Part shown: in pieces, positions 1-6,359 of the stretch
Position numbering within the stretch: position 1 is the stretch's first letter
How the letters are laid out: each line of letters starts with the position of its first letter
Assembly (NCBI GenBank): GCA_902796975.1
Contig: CADBRF010000045.1
Coordinates: 1 to 6,803, forward strand
Direction of reading: 5' to 3'
Source: an uncultured Coriobacteriaceae bacterium
Lineage (GTDB): Bacteria > Actinomycetota > Coriobacteriia > Coriobacteriales > QAMH01
DNA length: 6,803 nucleotides
Notes under the pieces: model-generated
Database searches by the model: none
What the model saw: the letters and a program-made list of their open reading frames with translations, nothing else
Told to the model about the DNA's origin: nothing
Program-made: the position numbers and the translations under genes

Positions 1-1734
1 GAGCACGTCGTTCACGCCATCGCCCGTCATCGCCACGGTATGCCCCTGCTTCTGAAGCGCCTTGACGAGCTCTTTCTTCTGGTCGGGGCTCACGCGCCCG
101 AACACGCGGCACTCCTCCGCCGCAAGTTCGAGGTCAGCCTGAGAGTGCACCGTGGTCATATCAATGCATTTATCGGCGCCGGGAACGCCAACCGAAGCGG
201 CAATATGCGAGACGGTCTCCACTGAATCGCCGCTGATGATGTTCACGCGGACACCTTGCTCGGCAAAATACTCGAGTGTCTTACGAGCTGTAGTGCGCAC
301 GCGGTCGCGGATGAAGATGTATCCAAGAGGCTTGACCTCACCCTCAATCGCATCGTCCTCAGCGAATGCTTCCACCTGGGCAAGCACGAGCACACGGCGC
401 ACACCGGCAAGGCGCTCTATGACTTCTTGTGCCTGGCTAAGCAGGGGCGAGTCCTTGAGCACGAATTCAGCAGCGCCGATGGCATAGTTTCCCGCCTCGC
501 TCCCAAAGCACACGCCCGAGTACTTGCGCTCGGAGGAAAAGGGGATGATGCGGACTGCGCCTTTGAGCGCCTCCGGAAGGCTGGGCGCATCCTTCATGCC
601 CGCAACATACTCTTTGATAGCATGGATAGTAGCGTTCTCGTCGGGTGCTTCGTTAGCAAGCGCCTTGAGAACATGGAGCGCCTCGGTATAGGTGACCCCC
701 TTGAAGGGAACCATCTCGTCAACGTCCATCTCCCCAGTTGTGATGGTCCCTGTCTTATCGAGGCAGATCACATCGACACGCGCGAGGGTTTCAACGCAGC
801 GGAGCTCCTGCACAAGCACCTTGTGTTGGGCAAGTCGGACAACCGAAACGGCGAGCACCGCCGACGTGAGCAAGATGAATCCCTGCGGAATCATGCCCAC
901 AAGCGCTGCGGAAGTATGGAGAATTGCCGCCTGCGGGCTGCCTACCAAAAGGAACGTCTCCTTGCAGAAGAGCAGACCACCAAGCGGAACGATAAGAATG
1001 GTGACGAAGCGGATGAGCTTGTTCAGCGAGTCCATGATTTCGGATTTGACACGCTTGTAGCTCTTCGCCTCGTTGCTGATTTGCGCGGCGTAGTTCTCCG
1101 CGCCCAGCGAGGTGACGCATGCGCGGCAGGAGCCCTGATTCACGAAGCTTCCCGAAAAGAGCTTCGAGCCCACCCCCTTGGGCACGAGATCGCTCTCGCC
1201 CGTGAGCAGGGCCTCATTCGCAGAGGCTTTGCCGGTGAGAACCACGCAATCAGACGGAACCTGGTCTCCTCGACCGAGCTCGATAACGTCGCCGCGCACA
1301 AGCTGCGAGAGCTGGATATCTGAGATTTTGCCATCGCGAACCACATGGGCTTTGGTCGCCGTCATCACCGAGAGCTTGTCGATGGTCCTCTTGGACCGTA
1401 TCTCCTGGAAGATGCCAATGGCGATATTGCATACCACAACTCCGAGAAAGAGCAGGTTGCGGTAGGAGCCTGTCCAGAAGATGGCGGCGCCCAAAAGCAC
1501 GTTCACGAGATTGAAGAGGGTGCAGATGTTATCGCGGAAGATGCGACCGACAGAACGCGTGCGCACATCGGCGTTGGTGTTGACCTCGCCTGCAGCGATA
1601 CGGGCATTGACTTCTTCGGCGGAAAGACCGGTCTCGGGGTTGGTTAGCTCGTATTCGGGCTCGCAGACCGTGCTGGGTTCATTCTCGGCTGTTGTTGTCT
1701 TTGTCTGGTTCTCTGAAGAAGCGATTTTGGTCAC
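1..1734 (-). CDS. CtpE-like cation-transporting P-type ATPase, N-terminal 578 residues (3' end beyond window)
   Basis: This membrane pump uses ATP to move a cation; the closest family I recognise is CtpE-type HAD-IC ATPases, whose mycobacterial member is linked to calcium uptake. Seen in order: M1-M2 at about residues 72-111, the actuator motif TGES (178-181), M3 at about 241-265, M4 at about 270-298 carrying IPQGF (282-286), the phosphorylation motif DKTGT with Asp326, an N-domain segment FSSERKYSG (399-407), SGD (501-503), and TGDGVND (570-576). The reading frame stays open to base 1, so the last membrane helices lie outside the window. SGD in place of TGD and VL right after GVND fit CtpE-like members as I remember them. 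The start is GTG at 1734: an in-frame TAA directly precedes it, and GGAGG lies 4 bases upstream. The next in-frame Met is residue 124, too late. The ion is not determined; Gln replaces the usual M4 Glu. The hydrolase gene lies 178 bases upstream on the same strand. Confidence 0.95.
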   Translation of the reverse strand, partial: MTKIASSENQTKTTTAENEPSTVCEPEYELTNPETGLSAEEVNARIAAGEVNTNADVRTRSVGRIFRDNICTLFNLVNVLLGAAIFWTGSYRNLLFLGVVVCNIAIGIFQEIRSKRTIDKLSVMTATKAHVVRDGKISDIQLSQLVRGDVIELGRGDQVPSDCVVLTGKASANEALLTGESDLVPKGVGSKLFSGSFVNQGSCRACVTSLGAENYAAQISNEAKSYKRVKSEIMDSLNKLIRFVTILIVPLGGLLFCKETFLLVGSPQAAILHTSAALVGMIPQGFILLTSAVLAVSVVRLAQHKVLVQELRCVETLARVDVICLDKTGTITTGEMDVDEMVPFKGVTYTEALHVLKALANEAPDENATIHAIKEYVAGMKDAPSLPEALKGAVRIIPFSSERKYSGVCFGSEAGNYAIGAAEFVLKDSPLLSQAQEVIERLAGVRRVLVLAQVEAFAEDDAIEGEVKPLGYIFIRDRVRTTARKTLEYFAEQGVRVNIISGDSVETVSHIAASVGVPGADKCIDMTTVHSQADLELAAEECRVFGRVSPDQKKELVKALQKQGHTVAMTGDGVNDVL

Positions 1735-1912
1735 TTAGCCTCCGCGTTTGTCTTGCATACATGTTCGCGATGATATCAGTTGCTCCTGTCCAACCTCATT
1801 TCCTGCACGAGAATTCCCTAAACCACATGCCGTGCTTGCAGAAATTGACGTCTTGCGTAACGTGACCGCGCAAATTCAGCTACATGCCAGAATACGCATC
1901 GGCTTAACGTGT

Positions 1913-2818
1913 TTATTGGACGCTGTCGATTTCTCCGAGCCAGGCAAAGAGGTGATTTCGCGCCTCATCTGCAGCGGGGCTCTTCACGATGGGGAGGCTG
2001 ACAGTCAACTTCATGTGTTGCCAGCTCCACCCCTTCATGATGTGCAGGGTGGCCGTGCCCTCACCGCAGTTGGCGTTCAGCTTGTCCACGAACGCACGCT
2101 CAGATTCATAAGGCGACATTTTGTCAGCTGGGCAGTGGAAGGCGATAAAGGGGATGGACAGGCTTCCGTCGATGAGCTCAATGGGCGAATAGGGCGCGAG
2201 CGCTGCATGGACCCTGGCCCGGTTCATACGGTCGCATTCGGGCATCCGGACGAATCGCGCAGTGCCGCCACCAAGCCAGAGTGCCTTGGCAAGCATGTCA
2301 TCGATGTCCATGACGCCGGCAAGGCTAATGCAGCCGGTGATGCGCGATGCATCAAAACAGCTCTGCCGCTGCAGGTCCGCGCCGTAGGCAACCGTTACCG
2401 CAGCATGACCACCAGCGGAGGAACCACCCAGGCAGATGCGGTTTGAAGGGAACCCGTGGCTGTCGAGATATGAGACGAGGCAGGCCAGCCCGTCGAACAC
2501 ATCTCTAATCTGAGCAGGAAATTTCCGTTCCTGCATCAGCGAAAAGCCGATGGATACAAAACGGTAGCCCCGATCAGTGAACATCGTCGCCATCTGGCCC
2601 ATGCTATCGGGGTCCCCAATGACATAGGCCCCGCCATGCATATAGGCGATGGTGGTGGGCCGGGGTTTCCCTTCGGGCTCGTAGATGACAATTGGCTGAT
2701 GAGACAGCTGCCCATAATGGATGCGCATCGGCCGCAAATTGCGCTCGTGAAGCGCTTTGTGCATCCACCTGCGCGCATACGCAGGCACACACGAGAGTAT
2801 TTCGTATATATAGCTCAT
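1913..2818 (-). CDS. alpha/beta hydrolase, HSL/BD-FAE-type carboxylesterase
   Basis: This is a probable soluble cytoplasmic esterase of 301 residues with unknown substrate. The fold is shown by the oxyanion-hole motif HGGAYVIGD (61-69), the nucleophile elbow GGSSAGG (131-137) with Ser134 in GxSxG, a FPAQIRDV segment (100-107) typical of BD-FAE/HSL-like esterases, a likely acid Asp232 in HCPADKMSP, and a likely catalytic His268 near the C terminus. All three triad residues are therefore present, and the length is normal. There is no signal peptide or membrane helix. The first ATG (2818) is taken as the start because an in-frame TAG lies seven codons upstream, but no convincing Shine-Dalgarno precedes it. 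Met19 or Met31 could be used instead without losing the catalytic core. The gene is divergent from the sulfhydrylase gene and lies upstream of the ATPase on the same strand. Nothing ties its function to either neighbour. Confidence 0.9.
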   Translation of the reverse strand: MSYIYEILSCVPAYARRWMHKALHERNLRPMRIHYGQLSHQPIVIYEPEGKPRPTTIAYMHGGAYVIGDPDSMGQMATMFTDRGYRFVSIGFSLMQERKFPAQIRDVFDGLACLVSYLDSHGFPSNRICLGGSSAGGHAAVTVAYGADLQRQSCFDASRITGCISLAGVMDIDDMLAKALWLGGGTARFVRMPECDRMNRARVHAALAPYSPIELIDGSLSIPFIAFHCPADKMSPYESERAFVDKLNANCGEGTATLHIMKGWSWQHMKLTVSLPIVKSPAADEARNHLFAWLGEIDSVQ

Positions 2819-2984
2819 GGTGTCATGATGACGCTAAGGCCTTACAGACGGGTCCTTCTTTCACGCCGATTCGGCTCAGCTGCTCGCCAAGCGCCGCCGG
2901 TTGACCTTCTTCATGTATTTTCATGTCGTCAATAGCGCTGCGTTATCATAGACGGGACGTATTTCCGTATTTCTAAGGAGAGCC
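2819..2984. promoter_or_regulatory. divergent intergenic region with two palindromes
   Basis: This spacer must hold the start signals of both the minus-strand hydrolase and the plus-strand sulfhydrylase. It contains a perfect 10-base palindrome TAAGGCCTTA (2835-2844) and an interrupted one, GCCGA-T-TCGGC (2865-2875), either of which could be a repressor site. TATCAT (2944-2949) is a possible plus-strand -10 box but has no good -35 partner; TTGACC at 2901 is too far upstream. I saw no SAM riboswitch or T-box pattern. The sulfhydrylase ribosome site AAGGAG (2975-2980) ends 4 bases before its ATG. Function of the palindromes is a guess. Confidence 0.25.
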
Positions 2985-4265
2985 ATGACTGATATCAAGA
3001 CCATCTGCGTGCAGGGCGGCTACCATCCCGAAAATGGCGAGCCCAGGCAGATTCCCATCGTGCAGAGCACCACGTTCAAATACGATACCAGCGAGCAGAT
3101 GGGCAAGCTCTTCTCCTTGGAAGAGACCGGCTATTTCTACACGCGTCTGCAGAACCCCACAAACGACGCAGTGGCGGCGCGCATCGCCGAGCTCGAAGGT
3201 GGTGCTGCGGCGATGCTCACTTCCTCGGGTCAGGCTGCCAACTTCTTCGCCGTCTTCAACATCGCGGGGGCAGGCGACCACGTAGTTGCAAGCTCTGCCA
3301 TCTACGGCGGTACCTATAACCTGTTGGCTCACACCATGAAGCGCATGGGGCTTGAGTGCACCTTCGTAGCTCCCAACGCCACACGCGAAGAGCTGGATGC
3401 CGCCTTCAAGCCAAACACCAAGTGCGTGTTTGGCGAAACCATCGCGAATCCCGCGCTGGCGGTGCTCGACATCCAGACGTTCGCGGAGGCAGCCCACGAC
3501 CACGGGGTACCGCTGATTGTGGACAACACCTTTGCCACGCCCATCAACTGCCGCCCCTTCGAGTGGGGCGCCGACATCGTGACGCATTCCACGACAAAAT
3601 ATATGGACGGGCATGCTTCCTGCGTGGGTGGCGCCATCGTGGATTCGGGAGACTTCGATTGGGATGCCCATGCCGACAAGTTCCCCGGTCTCACCACTCC
3701 CGATGAGACCTACCACGGAGTCATCTACACCAAGCAGTTCGGTCAGGCGGGCGCCTTCATCACCAAGGCGACTTCACAGCTGATGCGTGACCTTGGCTCC
3801 ATCCAGGCGCCGCAGCACGCTTACTACCTGAATCTGGGACTGGAAAGCCTGGCGCTTCGCATGAAGCAGCACTGCGCAAACGCCCAGGCAGTGGCCGAGC
3901 ACCTGCAGACGCATCCCAAGGTTGCCTGGGTACGCTATTGCGGTCTGCCGGGGGATGAGAACTACGAGCTGGCGCAAAAATATCTGCCGAATGGCAGCTG
4001 CGGCGTCATCAGCTTCGGCGTAGCAGGTGGACGCAAGGGCGCCGAGACCTTCATGGCGCACCTGAAGATGTGCCAGATCGAGACTCACGTGGCCGATAGC
4101 CGCACGTGCGTCCTGCATCCGGCCAACGCCACCCATCAGCAGATGAACGACGAAGAGCTTGTAGCCTGCGGGATCACACCCGACATGATTCGCCTGTCCT
4201 GCGGCATCGAGGCTGCAGAAGACATTATCGCCGACATCGACCAGGCGCTTGACGCGGTGGAATAG
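2985..4265 (+). CDS. metY: O-acetylhomoserine sulfhydrylase (aminocarboxypropyltransferase), PLP-dependent
   Basis: This cytoplasmic enzyme joins O-acetylhomoserine with sulfide to give homocysteine and acetate, the direct sulfhydrylation route to methionine. It belongs to the Cys/Met-metabolism PLP family. Visible landmarks are YTRLQNPT (52-59), the phosphate-binding SSGQAA (80-85), the ring-stacking Tyr107 in AIYGGTYN, VDNTFATP with Asp180 (179-186), the Schiff-base Lys205 in HSTTKYMDG, and HPANATHQQM (378-387) near the C terminus. At 426 residues it has the full length expected of MetY; cystathionine gamma-synthases and lyases are usually nearer 380-400. ATG 2985 is supported by AAGGAG ending 4 bases upstream and by the typical early TICVQGGY. 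Only 39 bases separate its stop from the preferred ccdA start, so cotranscription with the redox pair is likely. A methionine gamma-lyase or O-succinylhomoserine enzyme is possible but fits the length less well. Confidence 0.95.
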   Translation: MTDIKTICVQGGYHPENGEPRQIPIVQSTTFKYDTSEQMGKLFSLEETGYFYTRLQNPTNDAVAARIAELEGGAAAMLTSSGQAANFFAVFNIAGAGDHVVASSAIYGGTYNLLAHTMKRMGLECTFVAPNATREELDAAFKPNTKCVFGETIANPALAVLDIQTFAEAAHDHGVPLIVDNTFATPINCRPFEWGADIVTHSTTKYMDGHASCVGGAIVDSGDFDWDAHADKFPGLTTPDETYHGVIYTKQFGQAGAFITKATSQLMRDLGSIQAPQHAYYLNLGLESLALRMKQHCANAQAVAEHLQTHPKVAWVRYCGLPGDENYELAQKYLPNGSCGVISFGVAGGRKGAETFMAHLKMCQIETHVADSRTCVLHPANATHQQMNDEELVACGITPDMIRLSCGIEAAEDIIADIDQALDAVE

Positions 4266-4282
4266 CAGTAACGGTAGTCAGT

Positions 4283-4291
4283 GGGAGGAGG
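4283..4291 (+). promoter_or_regulatory. strong ribosome-binding site that makes the ccdA start ambiguous
   Basis: The purine run GGGAGGAGG is an almost ideal Shine-Dalgarno sequence. The outermost in-frame GTG (4281) overlaps it, so that start would have to use some weaker upstream signal. The ATG that directly follows it (4292) is in a different frame and has no spacer. The in-frame candidates after it are CTG 4296 (4 bases away) and GTG 4305 (13 bases away). Confidence 0.6.
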
Positions 4292-4304
4292 ATGGCTGCA
4301 GTTC

Positions 4305-4994
4305 GTGGACTATCTGGTAACGTTTCTGGAAGGCGTGGTGACATTCGTGTCGCCATGTCTGCTGCCACTGCTCCCGGTGTATGTGGCATATTTTGCGGGT
4401 GTCAGCAATGCCGAAGACGATTCAACCCGCAAGCTTCGGCGCACTGTGGTGAATGCGCTGGGGTTCGTTTTGGGCTTCACCGTAATATTCGTGGAGCTTG
4501 GCGCGTTCGCAGGTGCCTTGGGCGGCCTGCTGTCTCGCTATCAAACGGCGTTGAACGTGGTCTGCGGCATTGTGGTTATCCTGTTCGGACTCAGCTTTAT
4601 GGGAGCGGTGAACATACCTGCGCTGCAACGGTCTATCAAACCGCGGCTGGAGGTACTTCCCCAATCGTTTCCTGCCGCGGTGGTCTTCGGCGTCGTTTTC
4701 GCCATCGGCTGGACGCCGTGCGTGGGCGTCTACCTGGGGTCAGCGCTGATGCTTGCCTCGACACAAGGGTCCGCCTTGCACGGGATGGGGCTGCTGCTGG
4801 CTTACTCCTTGGGATTGGGCGTCCCGTTCTTGCTAGCCGCCGTGGCTATCGATAAGCTTTCGGAAGCATCGACGGTTATCAAGCGGCATTACGGCACCAT
4901 CAACATTGCCTGCGGAGTGCTTCTGGTTCTGGTTGGTGTTTTGATGGCTACGGGCCAGATGAATGTGTGGATGGCGGCGCTGGCGATGCGCTAA
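4305..4994 (+). CDS. ccdA: CcdA-type thiol-disulfide transmembrane reductase (DsbD transmembrane family)
   Basis: This integral membrane protein relays electrons from cytoplasmic thioredoxin to extracytoplasmic thiol proteins. From GTG 4305 it has 229 residues and six hydrophobic segments (about 3-32, 49-72, 83-104, 122-145, 155-183, 198-215). The two redox cysteines sit in the classic places: Cys18 in SPCLLPLLPVY and Cys139 in GWTPCVG. I chose GTG 4305 because the protein then begins MDYLVTFLEG, just like CcdA proteins I know, and GGAGGAGG lies upstream. The longer reading from GTG 4281 would add eight residues, four of them (MGGG) encoded by the ribosome site itself. That choice does not affect the fold. 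The sulfhydrylase stop is 39 bases upstream. A thioredoxin-like partner starts 60 bases downstream, which supports a functional pair. It lacks the extra DsbD periplasmic domains, as expected for CcdA. Confidence 0.93.
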   Translation: MDYLVTFLEGVVTFVSPCLLPLLPVYVAYFAGVSNAEDDSTRKLRRTVVNALGFVLGFTVIFVELGAFAGALGGLLSRYQTALNVVCGIVVILFGLSFMGAVNIPALQRSIKPRLEVLPQSFPAAVVFGVVFAIGWTPCVGVYLGSALMLASTQGSALHGMGLLLAYSLGLGVPFLLAAVAIDKLSEASTVIKRHYGTINIACGVLLVLVGVLMATGQMNVWMAALAMR

Positions 4995-5054
4995 TCCGCT
5001 TGCACGACCAAGGCTGTGCAATGCGTGCAACGCTTCCAGAACGAAGGGGCAATA

Positions 5055-5768
5055 ATGAGTAAATCCGACAGGAACGTTTCTGACGGGACTTCCGAACTGA
5101 GTAGCTCGGAACATTCCAACAGCGCGTCGGGCGAGCCATCGAAGCGGCACGGCGGTTCGCGCCGTTCCGCGATCATCGCTGCCCTTGCGCTTGTGGCCGT
5201 GCTGGTTGGTGGCGGCATAGCGTATCGGGCGCTTGCTCCGGTGGCGTCTTCACAAAACGGAGGGGATGTTCAAGTCTCATCTTCAACTGAATCCGACGCA
5301 GCGCGCGCCACGTCATCCTCCGGTGCGGAATCCGATGCATCGCCGGATTCAATATTGGATGCGAATTCGACGGTATATGACGCATCGGGCAACGCGGTCA
5401 CCCTTTCGGATATCGCCGATGGAAACGTGCTGGTTATCAACTATTGGGCCACCTGGTGTCCGAATTGCGTAGAAGAGTTCTCCGACTATCAGGATCTATA
5501 CAACCAGTATGGAGGCCGAGTTGTATTCGCATTCATCGATTGCACAGACGGAAAGCGCGAAACGGTTCAGAAGGCGAACGATTTCATAACAAGCAATGGA
5601 TATGACCTGCCCGTTTATTACGATTTCGATGGCAGCTTCGGGCTTGATTATCAGGTGGAATACCTGCCCACGTCGCTCATTGTAGATAGGGACGGTTCTG
5701 TTGCCTGGGAGCAGATCGGGCGCATCGACCCGAAGATCCTCTCCAGACGTTTGGACCGGATGCTCTAG
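5055..5768 (+). CDS. membrane-anchored TlpA/ResA-like thioredoxin-fold protein
   Basis: This is a probable extracytoplasmic thiol-disulfide oxidoreductase of 237 residues, the likely redox partner of the CcdA encoded just before it. Residues 1-36 are hydrophilic and Ser-rich, ending in a basic SKRHGGSRR stretch. A single membrane helix spans about 38-58. A long Ser/Asp/Ala-rich linker follows (about 62-103), then a thioredoxin-like domain from about 104 to the end. The active site is WCPNC (134-138; Cys135 and Cys138), in the usual NYWATWC context. The cis-proline is Pro205 in YLPTS. A third cysteine, Cys163 (FIDCTDG), also lies in the fold. No lipobox is seen, so anchoring is by the uncleaved N-terminal helix. 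ATG 5055 is preferred because GAAGGGG ends 5 bases upstream; an in-frame ATG at 5016 has no such site. Substrates could be apocytochromes or other secreted thiol proteins, which the sequence cannot decide. Confidence 0.93.
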   Translation: MSKSDRNVSDGTSELSSSEHSNSASGEPSKRHGGSRRSAIIAALALVAVLVGGGIAYRALAPVASSQNGGDVQVSSSTESDAARATSSSGAESDASPDSILDANSTVYDASGNAVTLSDIADGNVLVINYWATWCPNCVEEFSDYQDLYNQYGGRVVFAFIDCTDGKRETVQKANDFITSNGYDLPVYYDFDGSFGLDYQVEYLPTSLIVDRDGSVAWEQIGRIDPKILSRRLDRML

Positions 5769-5812
5769 TCCTTGTTGATAGGAGCATCCGTGGGGTTTGA
5801 TTCTTTCTACTC
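5757..5812 (+). terminator. possible rho-independent terminator overlapping the thioredoxin-like gene stop
   Basis: A perfect 9-base inverted repeat, CGGATGCTC (5757-5765) and GAGCATCCG (5782-5790), flanks a 16-base loop that contains the TAG stop (5766-5768). A moderately T-rich stretch follows (TTTGATTCTTTC, 5796-5807), but there is no clean T run directly after the stem. The position at the end of the three-gene cluster fits a terminator. The large loop and weak tail keep confidence modest. Confidence 0.4.
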
Positions 5813-5876
5813 GCCCGGTGACGTATGCCTATTCAACACTCTTGTTTGCCAGACCTTCTAAATGTACATCGGCACT

Positions 5877-5905
5877 TTGTTGGCATAGGGCAAGCGCTCC
5901 ATAAT
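5877..5905 (+). promoter_or_regulatory. weak candidate promoter for the PAS-like gene
   Basis: TTGTTG (5877-5882) and CATAAT (5900-5905) are separated by 17 bases and could be -35 and -10 boxes. The -10 matches consensus at five of six positions; the -35 matches only TTG. This would leave a leader of about 130 bases before ATG 6045. The rest of the 276-base spacer (5769-6044) shows no gene, tRNA or recognised riboswitch. Confidence 0.22.
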
Positions 5906-6032
5906 CAGCCCCATGAGAAAGACCGAGCAACCAGAGTGTTATTATTTCGTCGGGCGAATGCTCGGCATGGAATTTGGCATTTCATTGGCCTTCTTTGTTT
6001 CCGCGACATTCCATTCTGTTTTCCATCACTAC

Positions 6033-6039
6033 GAAGGAG
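6033..6039 (+). promoter_or_regulatory. ribosome-binding site fixing the PAS-like gene start
   Basis: GAAGGAG is followed by a 5-base spacer and ATG 6045. The same frame stays open back to an ATG at 5913, but that ATG has no Shine-Dalgarno and the 44 extra residues do not resemble the domain. The site therefore decides for the shorter protein. Confidence 0.75.
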
Positions 6040-6044
6040 TCAGC

Positions 6045-6359
6045 ATGACAGATGAAGAGCTCCTAGCGCAATTCCACACCATGTGGGACGGCTTTCCGGG
6101 AATGGCACGCCTCATCACGAAAGACCACGTCATCCTCGCTTCCAATCAGCAGGCACTCGACAAGGGCTTTGCGCCGGGACTGAGGTGCGCAACCGTGGGA
6201 GACCCGAAGACGCACCGTGGCTGCAAGCTTAACGCCATGTTCGACATGGGCACTGGGCAAACAGACCGCATCATCCCCGACAGGGTGCGAGGCTGGTCGC
6301 CTATTGCAGGCAGGGATGACGTCTGTGTTCACTTCGCCGTGCTTATCCCCGACGAGTAG
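6045..6359 (+). CDS. small single-domain PAS-like protein with Cys/His motif
   Basis: This is a complete 104-residue soluble protein with no signal peptide or membrane helix. From about residue 17, FPGMARLITKDHVILASNQQA matches the opening of a PAS fold (hydrophobic strand, turn, strand, then N-x-x-A helix). The following APGLRCATVGDP, THRGCK and N63 recall a family of small anaerobe proteins I know only loosely, with the pattern PGxxC...H..C...N. Cys48, His57 and Cys60 form that pattern; Cys94 and His96 (CVHFAV) lie in the last strand. The GWSPIAGRDDVCVHF segment is a typical closing strand pair. With no output domain attached, it may sense a ligand or bind a cofactor for a partner protein; the partner is unknown. 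Its stop lies 31 bases inside the opposite-strand HXXEE remnant, tail to tail. The PAS assignment rests on pattern memory, not a search. Confidence 0.8.
   Translation: MTDEELLAQFHTMWDGFPGMARLITKDHVILASNQQALDKGFAPGLRCATVGDPKTHRGCKLNAMFDMGTGQTDRIIPDRVRGWSPIAGRDDVCVHFAVLIPDE

Noticed and set aside
256..1323. Long plus-strand open frame of 355 codons
   Set aside because: It lies opposite the ATPase, whose full motif series (TGES, DKTGT, TGDGVND) is on the minus strand; the plus frame shows no recognisable domain.
1853..1873. Inverted repeat TTGCG/CGCAA downstream of the hydrolase stop
   Set aside because: The arms are five bases with an 11-base gap and no T tract; this is expected by chance. 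No convincing promoter for the ATPase was found in 1735-1912 either.
1748..2446. Plus-strand open frame of 232 codons
   Set aside because: It is antisense to the hydrolase, which has an intact catalytic triad; the plus translation matches nothing I know.
2973..3716. Minus-strand open frame of 247 codons
   Set aside because: It is a shadow of the sulfhydrylase gene, produced by the codon bias of the true frame.
4292..4855. Frame opened by ATG right after the ccdA ribosome site
   Set aside because: It has no spacer from the Shine-Dalgarno, and the translation is Arg/Cys-rich without family resemblance, while the overlapping frame is a clear CcdA.
5835..5940. Inverted repeat AACACTC/GAGTGTT in the spacer before the PAS-like gene
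   Set aside because: Seven-base arms 92 bases apart are not distinctive, and nothing mobile-element-like lies between them.
5913..6044. N-terminal extension of the PAS-like protein from ATG 5913
   Set aside because: It has no ribosome site, and a strong GAAGGAG sits before ATG 6045, where the domain-like sequence begins.
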